64,000 bases of DNA from Streptomyces sp. Tue6028 (lineage in GTDB: Bacteria > Actinomycetota > Actinomycetes > Streptomycetales > Streptomycetaceae), in assembly GCF_002300165.1 (NCBI RefSeq), contig NZ_MLCE01000022.1, positions 62,001 through 126,000 of the forward strand, in the 5' to 3' direction. Position 1 is the stretch's first letter, and each line of letters starts with the position of its first letter. Position numbers and translations under genes: made by a program. Below, one piece after another: positions 17,402-25,798 of the stretch. The notes beneath the pieces were generated by a model that saw only the letters and a list, made by a program, of their open reading frames with translations, was not told where the DNA came from and ran no database searches.

Positions 17402-18349
17402 GTGAGCCGACGCAACGCGGAGGGAGGGGCGGCGGCCAGTACCGCCGCCGTGTTCGGCGAGGTGCTGAAGCACTTCCGCGAGGTCGCGCTCCTCACCCAG
17501 GAAGGCCTCGCGCGCGAGATCCCCTGCGACCGGTCCCACGTGGCCCGCGTCGAGGCGGGGACGCGGGTACCGCAGGACACGTTCGCCAAGCGCTGCGACG
17601 AACTGCTGGACTCGAACGGGGTGTTGACACGGCTGTGGGGCCGCATCGACTGGTATCCGCAGGTGGAGCATCCGGATTGGTTCGACCGCAGGGCGCGGAT
17701 GGACGCCGAGGCTGTGGCCGTACGCGCGTATCAGACGCAGGTGATACCGGGTCTGTTGCAGACGGCCGACTACGCAACCGCCCTGTTCGCCCGTCGCCTT
17801 GCCGGGCCGGACGACGTGACGGAGCGGGTCAGGGCACGTCTGAGCCGACAGCAGCGCTTCCACGCCGACGACGGACCGCTCTACCTCGTGGTGCTGGACG
17901 AGATCTGTCTGCGCCATGTGGTGGGGAGCCCCGCGGTGATGCGGGACCAGTGCGCGCACCTGCTCGGCATCGGTCGGCGCCCCAACATCCGTATCCAGGT
18001 GGTCCCGTTGGAGCGTGCCGACATCGACCGCCCGGATACCTCCCTGTCGCTGATCGAGCTGCCCGACAGGCATCGATGGGTCTACTCGGAGTCCCTGGAC
18101 CGGGGGCATTTCAACGACGATCCGGCCATCTTCGAGCGCCACAGCCGGACCTATGATGTGCTCCGGGCGGACGCTCTGTCAGCCCCTCAGTCCGCCGCTC
18201 TGATCAGCGACGTGATGGAAGGGTACGAGCATCATGAAGAGCCACGATCTGAGCACAGCCCGCTGGATCACGAGCAGTTACAGCGGAGCAAACGGCGGCG
18301 ACTGCGTCGAAGTGGCCCCCGCTACCCCCGGTCTCGTCCCCGTCCGTGA
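17402..18349 (+). CDS. XRE-family regulator with DUF5753 domain (extended C-terminus)
   Basis: 315-residue regulator of the WhiJ-like type abundant in Streptomyces: an HTH (LKHFREVALLTQEGLAREIPCDRSHVARVEAG, about 23-54) followed by a DUF5753 ligand/partner domain (VIPGLLQTADYATALF to about residue 270). It pairs with the small DUF397 protein downstream. Oddity: the reading frame runs 116 bp into the DUF397 gene, giving a basic low-complexity tail (QRSKRRRLRRSG), whereas such proteins normally end near the DUF397 start. Loss of the original stop is likely. Confidence 0.85.
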   Translation: MSRRNAEGGAAASTAAVFGEVLKHFREVALLTQEGLAREIPCDRSHVARVEAGTRVPQDTFAKRCDELLDSNGVLTRLWGRIDWYPQVEHPDWFDRRARMDAEAVAVRAYQTQVIPGLLQTADYATALFARRLAGPDDVTERVRARLSRQQRFHADDGPLYLVVLDEICLRHVVGSPAVMRDQCAHLLGIGRRPNIRIQVVPLERADIDRPDTSLSLIELPDRHRWVYSESLDRGHFNDDPAIFERHSRTYDVLRADALSAPQSAALISDVMEGYEHHEEPRSEHSPLDHEQLQRSKRRRLRRSGPRYPRSRPRP

Positions 18350-18425
18350 CAGCAAGGCCCCTGATGGACCTGTCCTGTTGATCACCCGGACCGCGTGGGC
18401 GGCGTTCACCGCGGCGCTGCGCTGA
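18234..18425 (+). CDS. DUF397 small protein, partner of the XRE regulator
   Basis: 63-residue protein with the DUF397 pattern W-x-SSYSG-NGGDCVEVA ... VRDSK-P-GPVL ... W-AF. In Streptomyces these small proteins act with an adjacent XRE/DUF5753 regulator in a toxin-antitoxin-like or developmental switch. GAAGGG at 18218 serves as Shine-Dalgarno for ATG 18234. The gene is unusually nested over the 3' end of its partner and overlaps the convergent TetR gene by 20 bp. Confidence 0.9.
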   Translation: MKSHDLSTARWITSSYSGANGGDCVEVAPATPGLVPVRDSKAPDGPVLLITRTAWAAFTAALR

Positions 18426-19008
18426 CCGACCGCCAGATCCGTTCCGGGAGGACCCGCGCCGCCTCGTCGAGGTCGACGTCGTCGATGCCCGACAGCCAGC
18501 GGCGGGCGACCGCGACGACGGGCCCGAGAACCAGGGATTCGACGAGGGCCGGCGGGAGCGCGGCGACCTCGCCGGACTCGATGTGGGTGCTCATCCACGA
18601 GGCGAAGGGGGACAGCCGGGCCTCCTGCGCGTCCCGCAGCTCCTTGCCCTGCGCGAAGCTCTGCCGGTCGGCGGCCGAGGAGTGCAGGAGCAGCGCCGCG
18701 TCCCGGTGTTCCCGGACGAAGGCCAGATAGGACCGTACGAGGGCGTCGATGCCCGAGCGGGCGGTGCCGGCGCCACGCAGGGCCGTGACCATGGCGTCCA
18801 GCAGCCGGCCCAGCCAGCGCTGGGCGAGGGCGGCGCGCAGGCCGTCCAGGCTGCCGAAGTGGTGGTAGAGGCTGCCGAGGCTGACACCGCTCTCCCGGGT
18901 GACCGCGCCGACCGTGAGGCCCTGTTCGCCCGAGGCGGCGTACACGCGAAGTGCGGCATCAAGGAGCAGGTCGGCGGTAACCTCGCCGCGATGCTGCTTG
19001 GGGCTCAT
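18406..19008 (-). CDS. TetR-family transcriptional regulator
   Basis: 200-residue repressor. The N-terminal HTH is ADLLLDAALRVYAASGEQGLTVGAVTRESGVSLGSLYHHFGSLDGL (residues about 11-57), followed by a helical ligand domain. Its 3' end overlaps the DUF397 gene tail-to-tail. The upstream gap to the kinase at 19184 contains a clean palindrome, so autoregulation is likely. No obvious target gene lies next to it. Confidence 0.88.
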   Translation of the reverse strand: MSPKQHRGEVTADLLLDAALRVYAASGEQGLTVGAVTRESGVSLGSLYHHFGSLDGLRAALAQRWLGRLLDAMVTALRGAGTARSGIDALVRSYLAFVREHRDAALLLHSSAADRQSFAQGKELRDAQEARLSPFASWMSTHIESGEVAALPPALVESLVLGPVVAVARRWLSGIDDVDLDEAARVLPERIWRSVSAAPR

Positions 19009-19055
19009 CGGATGGATGTCCTCGTACTGTGTGGTATCCGTTCATTTCTAGAGCA

Positions 19056-19069
19056 AGTTTCTAGAAACT
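19056..19069. promoter_or_regulatory. TetR-type operator palindrome
   Basis: AGTTTCTAGAAACT is a perfect 14-bp palindrome 47 bp upstream of the TetR start, in an AT-rich patch that also has a second TTTCTAGA just before it (19045-19052). Likely binding site for the TetR at 18406-19008. Confidence 0.55.
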
Positions 19070-19183
19070 GCTTCCAATTCTACTTACCGCTGGATCAGAC
19101 TTGCTCCCGTCGACGGCGCGTCCGCCCGTCTGAGGGGGGGATGGGCGGGCCGCCGCCGGTCTGGCATCGAGGGCGCAGGGCGC

Positions 19184-20995
19184 ATGACGGGCAACGCGGG
19201 AAAACGGGGCGATGTGTTAGATCTGAGCGGAAGCGGAGCCGAGCCTCTGGAGGCCGAGGATCCGCGGCGGATCGGTGCGATTCCACTGGTGGGGCGGCTT
19301 GGGTCCGGCGGCATGGGTCGGGTGTACCTCGGCGTGCACGAGGGGCGCTACGCAGCCGTCAAGCAGGTGCTGCCTTCCGTCGTCGCCGAGGACAAGGACT
19401 TCCTGCGGCGCTTCGGACACGAGCTGGACAACCTCTCGAGGCTGCCCGAGGAGGCCACCGCGCCATTGCTCGCCAGTGACCGCGAGGCACGGCCACCGTG
19501 GTTCGCCACCGCGTACGTTCCCGGGCTCACCCTGAGAGAGGCCGTCGAACTGCACGGGCACCCGTTGCCCGCCGACGCGCTGTGGCTGCTGCTGCGGGAG
19601 GCGGCCTCCGGGCTGGCCGCGGTGCACGCGCTGGACATGGTGCACCGGGACCTCAAGCCATCCAACGTCATGCTGACCCTCGACGGGCTCACCCTCATCG
19701 ACTTCGGTGTCGCCCGTGCCGCGGAACAGAGCCAGCTGACCAGGACCGGCATCGTCGTGGGCACGCCCGCCTACATGTCGCCCGAACAAGCCTCGGGAAC
19801 ACGGCGATTGAGCGGCGCCGCCGACGTGTTCGCGCTCGGGTCGATGGCGGCGTACGCGGCGTGCGGCCGACCGCCCTTCGGTGACGACTCCGGGCACGCC
19901 GTGCTGTACCGCATCGTCCACGAGCAGCCCGACCTGGCTCCGCTGCGCGCGCTGGATCCTGCACTGGCCGAGGTAGTCGCGGCTTGCCTCGACAAGGATT
20001 TCGAGGGCCGCCCCACCACCGCCGAGCTCGCCGAACTCGCGGCGCAGCACGGACCGTTCGCCGATCCGCCGTGGCCGCGGAGCATCACCGAGCCGCTGTC
20101 CGAGCGGGCCGCCTTCGCCGCGACGGTCCCGAAGGCCGACAAGCTGCCCGCCCCCGTCCCGACCCTGCCCTCCGCCGAGCCGGAGCCGAAGGAGAAGGAG
20201 AAGGCGGGACCGGAGGCCGGTCCGGACCCGAAGCGGCGCGAACGCCGCCGGACCCGCGTGCTGTTCGCCGTCGTTCCGGTCGTGGTCGTGGCGACCGGCG
20301 CGACCCTCGCGGTCCGGCTGCTGCCGTTCACGTCCTCACCGGACGACGAGGCACGGTCGACCCCCTCCGCGTCGCTCCCGGCGTCGCTCGACCCCACGCG
20401 GTCCTCCTCGGGCGCGAGCCCCTCGGGCACGGCAAAGTCGCCGTCCTCGTCCGTGGATCAGGGCAAGGGCAAGGGCAAGAGCAAGGGCAAGGGGACGGGC
20501 GGAACGCAGGCGGACGCCGGGGGCGCGGGCGCGCAGGCCGGCTCCGACACCTCGGACAGCTCGGACGGCTCGCGTGGCAGCGGCGGCGACTCGGGCAGCT
20601 CGAGCGGTTCGGGCGGCACCTCGACGAAAGCCCCCGCCAGTGGCTACTACCAGCTCACGAACGCCGCCGATGGCCAATGCCTGGTGATGAGTGCCTACAG
20701 TGGCCCGGTCCTCGGGGAATGTTCGGACAGCCCGGCGGCCTCATGGGCTTACAAGAGCATGTCGGGCGGCTCGTTCCACGTGGTCAACGAGCACACCGGT
20801 CAGTGCCTGAGCGTGAACGCCTACAACATCATGTCGGCCGACTGCGACCAGAGCACTCAGGTGTCCTGGCGCACGGGCTCCGGCGGCACCCTGCAGAACA
20901 TGTACAACAGCCGGTGCCTCGACGAGTCCGCGGGCTGGCCCGTCACCTCGACCTGCGTGTCCGGGACGGCATCGCAGCGCTGGACGAGGAAGTAG
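19184..20995 (+). CDS. Transmembrane Ser/Thr protein kinase with C-terminal ricin-type lectin domain
   Basis: 603-residue Hanks-type kinase. The kinase domain (about 25-290) has the glycine loop RLGSGGMGRVYLG, the catalytic loop HRDLKPSN and a DFG motif in LIDFGVARA. After a Pro/Glu-rich linker there is one membrane helix (VLFAVVPVVVVATGATLAVRLL, about 365-386), a Ser/Gly/Lys-rich low-complexity stretch with repeated GK units, and an outer ricin B lectin-like domain (about 485-603) with paired LTNAADGQCLVM, VNEHTGQCLSVNA and QRW motifs. It probably senses a cell-surface or environmental glycan. No partner gene is evident. Confidence 0.88.
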   Translation: MTGNAGKRGDVLDLSGSGAEPLEAEDPRRIGAIPLVGRLGSGGMGRVYLGVHEGRYAAVKQVLPSVVAEDKDFLRRFGHELDNLSRLPEEATAPLLASDREARPPWFATAYVPGLTLREAVELHGHPLPADALWLLLREAASGLAAVHALDMVHRDLKPSNVMLTLDGLTLIDFGVARAAEQSQLTRTGIVVGTPAYMSPEQASGTRRLSGAADVFALGSMAAYAACGRPPFGDDSGHAVLYRIVHEQPDLAPLRALDPALAEVVAACLDKDFEGRPTTAELAELAAQHGPFADPPWPRSITEPLSERAAFAATVPKADKLPAPVPTLPSAEPEPKEKEKAGPEAGPDPKRRERRRTRVLFAVVPVVVVATGATLAVRLLPFTSSPDDEARSTPSASLPASLDPTRSSSGASPSGTAKSPSSSVDQGKGKGKSKGKGTGGTQADAGGAGAQAGSDTSDSSDGSRGSGGDSGSSSGSGGTSTKAPASGYYQLTNAADGQCLVMSAYSGPVLGECSDSPAASWAYKSMSGGSFHVVNEHTGQCLSVNAYNIMSADCDQSTQVSWRTGSGGTLQNMYNSRCLDESAGWPVTSTCVSGTASQRWTRK

Positions 20996-21178
20996 ACCCG
21001 AGACCCGAGCCATACGCCTGACGGCGCCCGAGCACCACCTACGGCCCCGCGCTCACCGCGAACCTTTCGGGAGGCGCGTCGGTGTGCAATCTGTTGGGAC
21101 CAGGCGTCATCGGCCCCGCCGATTCCCCCATCGGCAGGACGCCCCAGTGGCGCGTGGACCGCCCGCGGTGCCCGCTCG

Positions 21179-21184
21179 TAGCTT
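21179..21184 (+). promoter_or_regulatory. -10 element for a leaderless start (EamA gene)
   Basis: TAGCTT matches TANNNT and ends seven bases before ATG 21192. No Shine-Dalgarno is present, so a leaderless transcript is likely and supports that start. Confidence 0.45.
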
Positions 21185-21191
21185 CGTCGGC

Positions 21192-22139
21192 ATGACCTCA
21201 GAGAACAAGGGCACGGCCCAGCTGACGACCGCGATGGTGCTCTCCGGCACCCTCGGAGTCTTCGTCGTCGAGTCGGGCGCCTCGCCCTTCAACGTCGTCT
21301 TCTTCCGTGTCCTGTTCGGAGCCCTGGCGCTGGGCTCGTACGTCGTCGCCCGCGGCTGGCTGCGCGGTCACGGCTTCACCCCGCGCACCCTCGGACTCGC
21401 CGCACTGGGCGGGGTGTTCATCGTCTTCAACTGGGTCCTGCTCTTCCAGTCGTACGAGAACACCTCGATCTCCGTCGCCACGGTCGTCTACCACACCCAG
21501 CCGTTCTACGTGGTCCTGCTGGGCGCCCTGCTCTTCCGCGAGCGGCTCACCGCCTCGAAGATCGGCTGGGTCGCGGTCGCCTTCGCGGGACTCGTCCTCG
21601 TGTCGGGCGTCACCCCCGCCGACTTCACCAGCGGCGGCACCTACCTCCTCGGCGTCGGACAGGCCCTCCTCGCCGCGCTGCTGTACGGCCTGTCCACACT
21701 GGTCACCAAGCGCATCACGGGTGTCCGCCCGCACCTCATCGCCCTCGTCCAGGTACTCGTCGGCATCCCGCTGCTGCTGCCCTTCGCCGACTTCGGCGCC
21801 ATGCGGGGCACCGGCGCGGACTGGGGCTGGCTGGTCGGCCTCGGCATCATCCACACCGGCCTGATGTACGTGCTGATGTACGCGGCGTACGCCAAGCTCC
21901 CCACCGCGAAGATCGCCGTGCTGGCCTTCACCTACCCTGCCGTCGCCATGGTCATGGACTGGGTGGTCTACGGGCACCACATCGGGCTCGTGCAGGCCCT
22001 CGGCGTCCCGCTGATCGTGACGGCGAGCCTGCGGGTCACCCTTCCTCGGACACCAGCCGCCGCGCCTGCTCCACGAACAGCCGCACATGACCGGGAAGCC
22101 GCTTCCCGGCCCGCCACGCCAGTTGCGTCCGAAGCGTGA
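21192..22139 (+). CDS. EamA/DMT-family transporter
   Basis: 315-residue inner-membrane transporter with about ten helices in two EamA repeats (first MVLSGTLGVFVVESGASPFNVVFFRVLFGALALG; second LLGVGQALLAALLYGLSTLVTKRI). Substrate unknown; metabolite exporters are common in this family. The frame extends upstream to 21084, but ATG 21192 starts the normal N-terminus and has a leaderless promoter. The Pro/Ala-rich tail (last about 35 residues) lies antisense to the end of the convergent LysR gene, a 104-bp overlap. Confidence 0.85.
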   Translation: MTSENKGTAQLTTAMVLSGTLGVFVVESGASPFNVVFFRVLFGALALGSYVVARGWLRGHGFTPRTLGLAALGGVFIVFNWVLLFQSYENTSISVATVVYHTQPFYVVLLGALLFRERLTASKIGWVAVAFAGLVLVSGVTPADFTSGGTYLLGVGQALLAALLYGLSTLVTKRITGVRPHLIALVQVLVGIPLLLPFADFGAMRGTGADWGWLVGLGIIHTGLMYVLMYAAYAKLPTAKIAVLAFTYPAVAMVMDWVVYGHHIGLVQALGVPLIVTASLRVTLPRTPAAAPAPRTAAHDREAASRPATPVASEA

Positions 22140-22932
22140 ACGGCGCCTCCCACGGCAACCGCACCAGCGTTCCCCCCGCGAGTTCCGCGGCGACCGTCAC
22201 CTCGGGCAGCAACGCGATCCCGAGGCCGGCCGCCGCGGCTCGCTTGGTCGCCTCGATCGTGCCGAACTCCGTGAAGGACACCCCGGAGCCCGCCGGTTCG
22301 AGGGAGTTGAGCTCCCGCTCGAACAAGTCCCGGTAGGCACAGCCCGGTTCGGTCGCCAGCAGCGACTGCCCGACGAGATCCGCGGTCCGCGCGGCCCGCA
22401 CCCCCGCGAGGTCGTGGCCCGGCGCCGCCACCAGCGCCAGCGGCTCCACCGCGAGCACCGCGACGTCCAGCCCCGCGTGCCGGGTCTCCTCCTCCATCAG
22501 GAAGCCCACGTCGTACGCGCCCTGCCGCAACGCCTGACGGGTCTCGTCCCCGATCGTCGTGCGCAGCGACAGCCGCACCCCCGGGTAGCGGTGGTGGAAC
22601 AGCTCCAGCAGCGGCAGCAGCCGGTACGAGGTCAGCGACTCCATGGTGCCGACGGTCAGCGCACCGGAGGGCTCCTCGGCGCCCACGACCGCGGCCCGGG
22701 CCTCCTCGGTCAGCTCGATGATCTGCCGCGCGTAGGGCAGCAGCCGCTCACCGGACTCCGTCAGCCGGATACGGCTGCCCAGCCGGTCGAACAGCTCCGT
22801 GCCCAGCGAGGACTCCAGCGCACGGATCTGACCGGTCACGCTGGACTGGGCGTACTTCAGCTCGGCGGCTGCCTGCGTGAAGCTCAGTACCGTCGCGACC
22901 TTCTCGAAGGTGACCAGCAGCCGCAGTTCCAT
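22036..22932 (-). CDS. LysR-family transcriptional regulator
   Basis: 298-residue regulator: winged HTH at the N-terminus (MELRLLVTFEKVATVLSFTQAAAELKYAQSSVTGQIRALESSLG) and a periplasmic-binding-like effector domain (about 90-298). Its start overlaps the stop of the upstream PLDc_N gene (TGATG), so the two are cotranscribed. LysR genes usually sit divergent from their target; here the nearest transporter is instead convergent and overlaps its 3' end, so the target is unclear. Confidence 0.9.
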   Translation of the reverse strand: MELRLLVTFEKVATVLSFTQAAAELKYAQSSVTGQIRALESSLGTELFDRLGSRIRLTESGERLLPYARQIIELTEEARAAVVGAEEPSGALTVGTMESLTSYRLLPLLELFHHRYPGVRLSLRTTIGDETRQALRQGAYDVGFLMEEETRHAGLDVAVLAVEPLALVAAPGHDLAGVRAARTADLVGQSLLATEPGCAYRDLFERELNSLEPAGSGVSFTEFGTIEATKRAAAAGLGIALLPEVTVAAELAGGTLVRLPWEAPFTLRTQLAWRAGKRLPGHVRLFVEQARRLVSEEG

Positions 22933-23327
22933 CAGCTGTCCTTCGGTTCCTCGCCGTGCTCACGGCGGCGCAGCTCATCCTCGCGGCGCCGCAGGTCCGC
23001 CTCCCAGTCCTTCAGGAGCGCCTCGTCCTTGGCGTTCTCCGCCTTCAGGGACTTGAGGAACTCGGGATTGTCGTCCGGGGCGACGTACTGGGTGCGGGCG
23101 TTGCGGTGCCACTCCGACGGGGTGGAACCGCCCACCGGGGCCCGGCGGGTCCTGCCGGCCACCAGCCAGGCGACGGGCCCGACCAGCACCTCGCCGAAGA
23201 GCAGGATGATGATCACCCACACCACCTTCGGCAGGCCCCGGACCTCTTCCTCCGGAGTGTTCAGACAGTCGATGAACGCGTAGATCCACAGCGCCAGGAC
23301 CAGAAGGAACGGCAGATACCTGACCAT
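22932..23327 (-). CDS. PLDc_N-domain membrane protein
   Basis: 131-residue protein with two helices (FLLVLALWIYAFIDCL and VVWVIIILLFGEVLVGPVAWLV) that match the phospholipase D-nuclease N-terminal (PLDc_N) module, then a charged cytosolic tail ending in a coiled-coil-like stretch (LLKDWEADLRRREDELRRRE). No catalytic HKD domain is attached. ATG 23327 is chosen because it places the first helix at the very start; the frame is open to 23387. It lies divergent from the UbiD-type gene and is coupled to LysR. Confidence 0.75.
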   Translation of the reverse strand: MVRYLPFLLVLALWIYAFIDCLNTPEEEVRGLPKVVWVIIILLFGEVLVGPVAWLVAGRTRRAPVGGSTPSEWHRNARTQYVAPDDNPEFLKSLKAENAKDEALLKDWEADLRRREDELRRREHGEEPKDS

Positions 23328-23416
23328 GCCCGAACGAACCCCCAGTGAGCAGTTGCGGGGCGGCACAGGGGCCCCGGTGACGGGCACAGGGTAGCCGGTG
23401 GCCGATACTTGGACCC

Positions 23417-24868
23417 ATGGCTTACGACGATCTTCGCTCCCTGCTCCGGGCGCTGGAGCGCGAGGGTGACCTCAAGCGCATCAAGGCCGAGGTCGATCCG
23501 TATCTGGAGGTCGGGGAGATCGTCGACCGGGTGCAGAAGTCCGGCGGGCCCGCGCTGCTCTTCGAGAACGTGCGCGGCTCCGCGATGCCCCTCGCGATGA
23601 ACGTCTTCGGGACCGACCGGCGGCTGCTGAAGGCCCTCGGGCTGAAGTCGTACGCCGAGATCTCCGACAAGATCGGCGGACTGCTCAGGCCCGAACTGCC
23701 GCACGGCTTCGTCGGGGTGCGCGAGGCCTTCGGGAAGCTCGGCGCGATGACCCACGTGCCGCCGAAGAAGGTCAAGGACGCGCCGGTGCAGGAGGTGGTG
23801 CTGCGCGGCGACGACGTCGACCTCGACACCCTTCCGGCCCTGTTCACCTGGCCGCAGGACGGCGGCTCGTTCTTCAACCTGGGGCTCACGCACACCAAGG
23901 ACCCGGAGAGCGGCATCCGCAATCTCGGGCTGTACCGGCTCCAGCGCCACGACAAGCGCACCATCGGCATGCACTGGCAGATCCACAAGGACAGCCGGAA
24001 CCACTACCAGGTCGCGGCCCGCCGCGGCGAGCGGCTGCCGGTCGCGATCGCCTTCGGGTGCCCGCCGGCCGTGACGTACGCCTCGACCGCCCCGCTGCCC
24101 GGTGACATCGACGAGTACCTCTTCGCCGGGTTCATCCAGGGCAAGCGGATCGAGATGGTCGACTGCAAGACCGTGCCGCTCCAGGTCCCGGCGCAGGCCG
24201 AGGTCGTCCTGGAGGGGTGGCTGGAGCCGGGCGAGATGCTCCCGGAGGGGCCGTTCGGCGACCACACCGGGTTCTACACCCCGCAGGAACCCTTCCCGGC
24301 CCTCACCATCGACTGCGTCACCATGCGCAAGCGGCCGCTGCTCCAGTCGATCGTCGTCGGCCGTCCGCCCACCGAGGACGGGCCGCTCGGCCGGGCGACG
24401 GAGCGGTTCTTCCTGCCCCTGCTGAAGATCATCGTGCCGGACATCGTGGACTACCACCTGCCCGAGGCGGGCGGCTTCCACAACTGCGCGATCATCTCGA
24501 TCGACAAGAAGTACCCCAAACACGCCCAGAAGGTGATGCACGCCGTCTGGGGCGCCCACATGATGTCCCTCACCAAACTCATCGTGGTCGTCGACGCGGA
24601 CTGCGACGTGCACGATCTGCACGAAGTGGCCTGGCGGGCGCTGGGCAACACGGACTACGCCCGCGACCTCAGCGTCGTCGAAGGTCCGGTCGACCATCTC
24701 GACCACGCCTCCTACCAGCAGTTCTGGGGCGGCAAGGCGGGTATCGACGCGACGAAGAAGTGGCCCGAGGAGGGCTACACCCGGGACGGCGGCTGGCCCG
24801 AGATGGTCCTCTCCGACCCGGAGACGGCGGCGAAGGTCGACCGCCGCTGGAAGGAGTACGGCCTGTGA
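23417..24868 (+). CDS. mqnL: UbiD-family decarboxylase, probable menaquinone enzyme MqnL
   Basis: 483-residue prenylated-FMN decarboxylase. UbiD landmarks are present: an N-terminal DLRSLLRALEREGDLKRI, the active-site EGPFGDHTGFYTPQEPFPALTID, and IIVVPDIVDYHLPEAGGFHN-like sequence with HNCAIISIDKKY. In the futalosine pathway a UbiD-type enzyme decarboxylates the naphthoate intermediate after prenylation. The context supports this: the UbiA-type prenyltransferase follows with a GTGA overlap, then a UbiX-type cofactor synthase and mqnE. No Shine-Dalgarno is visible before ATG 23417. Confidence 0.88.
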   Translation: MAYDDLRSLLRALEREGDLKRIKAEVDPYLEVGEIVDRVQKSGGPALLFENVRGSAMPLAMNVFGTDRRLLKALGLKSYAEISDKIGGLLRPELPHGFVGVREAFGKLGAMTHVPPKKVKDAPVQEVVLRGDDVDLDTLPALFTWPQDGGSFFNLGLTHTKDPESGIRNLGLYRLQRHDKRTIGMHWQIHKDSRNHYQVAARRGERLPVAIAFGCPPAVTYASTAPLPGDIDEYLFAGFIQGKRIEMVDCKTVPLQVPAQAEVVLEGWLEPGEMLPEGPFGDHTGFYTPQEPFPALTIDCVTMRKRPLLQSIVVGRPPTEDGPLGRATERFFLPLLKIIVPDIVDYHLPEAGGFHNCAIISIDKKYPKHAQKVMHAVWGAHMMSLTKLIVVVDADCDVHDLHEVAWRALGNTDYARDLSVVEGPVDHLDHASYQQFWGGKAGIDATKKWPEEGYTRDGGWPEMVLSDPETAAKVDRRWKEYGL

Positions 24869-25767
24869 GTTCAGCTTCCGCGGCGATCCCGCAGCCGGGC
24901 CGCACCAAGGCGTTCCTGCGCCTCGTGATGATCGAGCACTCGGTGTTCGCGCTGCCCTTCGCGTACATCGCCGCCCTCACCGCGATGTTCCAGATGGACA
25001 AGAACATCCACTGGGGCCGGCTGCTGCTGGTCACCGTCTGCATGGTGGGCCTGCGGACCTTCGCGATGGCGGTCAACCGGATCATCGACCGGGAGATCGA
25101 CGCCCGCAATCCGCGCACCGCCCACCGCGAGCTCGTCACCGGCGCGATGTCGGTCAAGCACGCCTGGACGGGCGCCCTCATCGCGGTCGTCATCTTCCTG
25201 GGCTCGGCGGCGCTGCTCAATCCGCTCTGCCTCGCCCTCGCCCCCGTCGCGGTGATCCCGATGGTGGTCTACCCCTACGGCAAGCGGTTCACGAACTTCC
25301 CGCAGGCCATCCTCGGCCTCGCCCAGGCCATGGGCCCGGTCGGCGGCTGGCTCGCGATCACCGGCGAATGGTCCTGGGAGGCCGTCGTCCTCGGTCTCGC
25401 CGTCGGCATCTGGATCGGCGGCTTCGACCTGATCTACGCGTGCCAGGACGTCGAGACGGACCGCGAGATCGGCGTCATGTCGGTGCCGGCGCGCTTCGGC
25501 ATCCCGGCCGCGATCTGGGGCGCGCGCGGCTGCCACGCCGTCACCACGGGCCTGTTCGTCTGGTACGCCGTCGCCACCGGCGCGGGCGCGTTCTTCTGGC
25601 TCGGCCTGGTGATCGTGGCGGGTGCCTTCCTCTACGAGCACTCCATCGTCAAGCCGCACGACCTGTCCCGCCTGAACCGCGCGTTCTTCAGCGTCAACGG
25701 ATTCATCGGCATCGCCCTGTTCGTCTGCGCCCTGCTCGATCTGCTGGTGCGCGGGCTCACGGTCTGA
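24865..25767 (+). CDS. mqnP: UbiA-family prenyltransferase, probable menaquinone enzyme MqnP
   Basis: 300-residue polytopic membrane prenyltransferase. The two Asp-rich motifs are NRIIDREID (about residues 73-81) and DVETDREIG (about 196-204). It attaches the polyprenyl chain to the 1,4-naphthoate-type acceptor of the futalosine route. The GTG start overlaps the UbiD stop (GTGA at 24865-24868), so the decarboxylase and prenyltransferase are produced together. The helices and length (300) fit the 4-hydroxybenzoate/naphthoate polyprenyltransferase group. Confidence 0.9.
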   Translation: MSSASAAIPQPGRTKAFLRLVMIEHSVFALPFAYIAALTAMFQMDKNIHWGRLLLVTVCMVGLRTFAMAVNRIIDREIDARNPRTAHRELVTGAMSVKHAWTGALIAVVIFLGSAALLNPLCLALAPVAVIPMVVYPYGKRFTNFPQAILGLAQAMGPVGGWLAITGEWSWEAVVLGLAVGIWIGGFDLIYACQDVETDREIGVMSVPARFGIPAAIWGARGCHAVTTGLFVWYAVATGAGAFFWLGLVIVAGAFLYEHSIVKPHDLSRLNRAFFSVNGFIGIALFVCALLDLLVRGLTV

Positions 25768-25785
25768 AACCGGGCAGTGGCCGGA

Positions 25786-25791
25786 TAGGCT
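25786..25791 (+). promoter_or_regulatory. -10 element for a leaderless start (UbiX-type gene)
   Basis: TAGGCT fits TANNNT and ends seven bases before ATG 25799, with no Shine-Dalgarno. It may give a separate leaderless transcript for the UbiX-type gene within the menaquinone cluster. Confidence 0.4.
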
Positions 25792-25798
25792 CGACATC

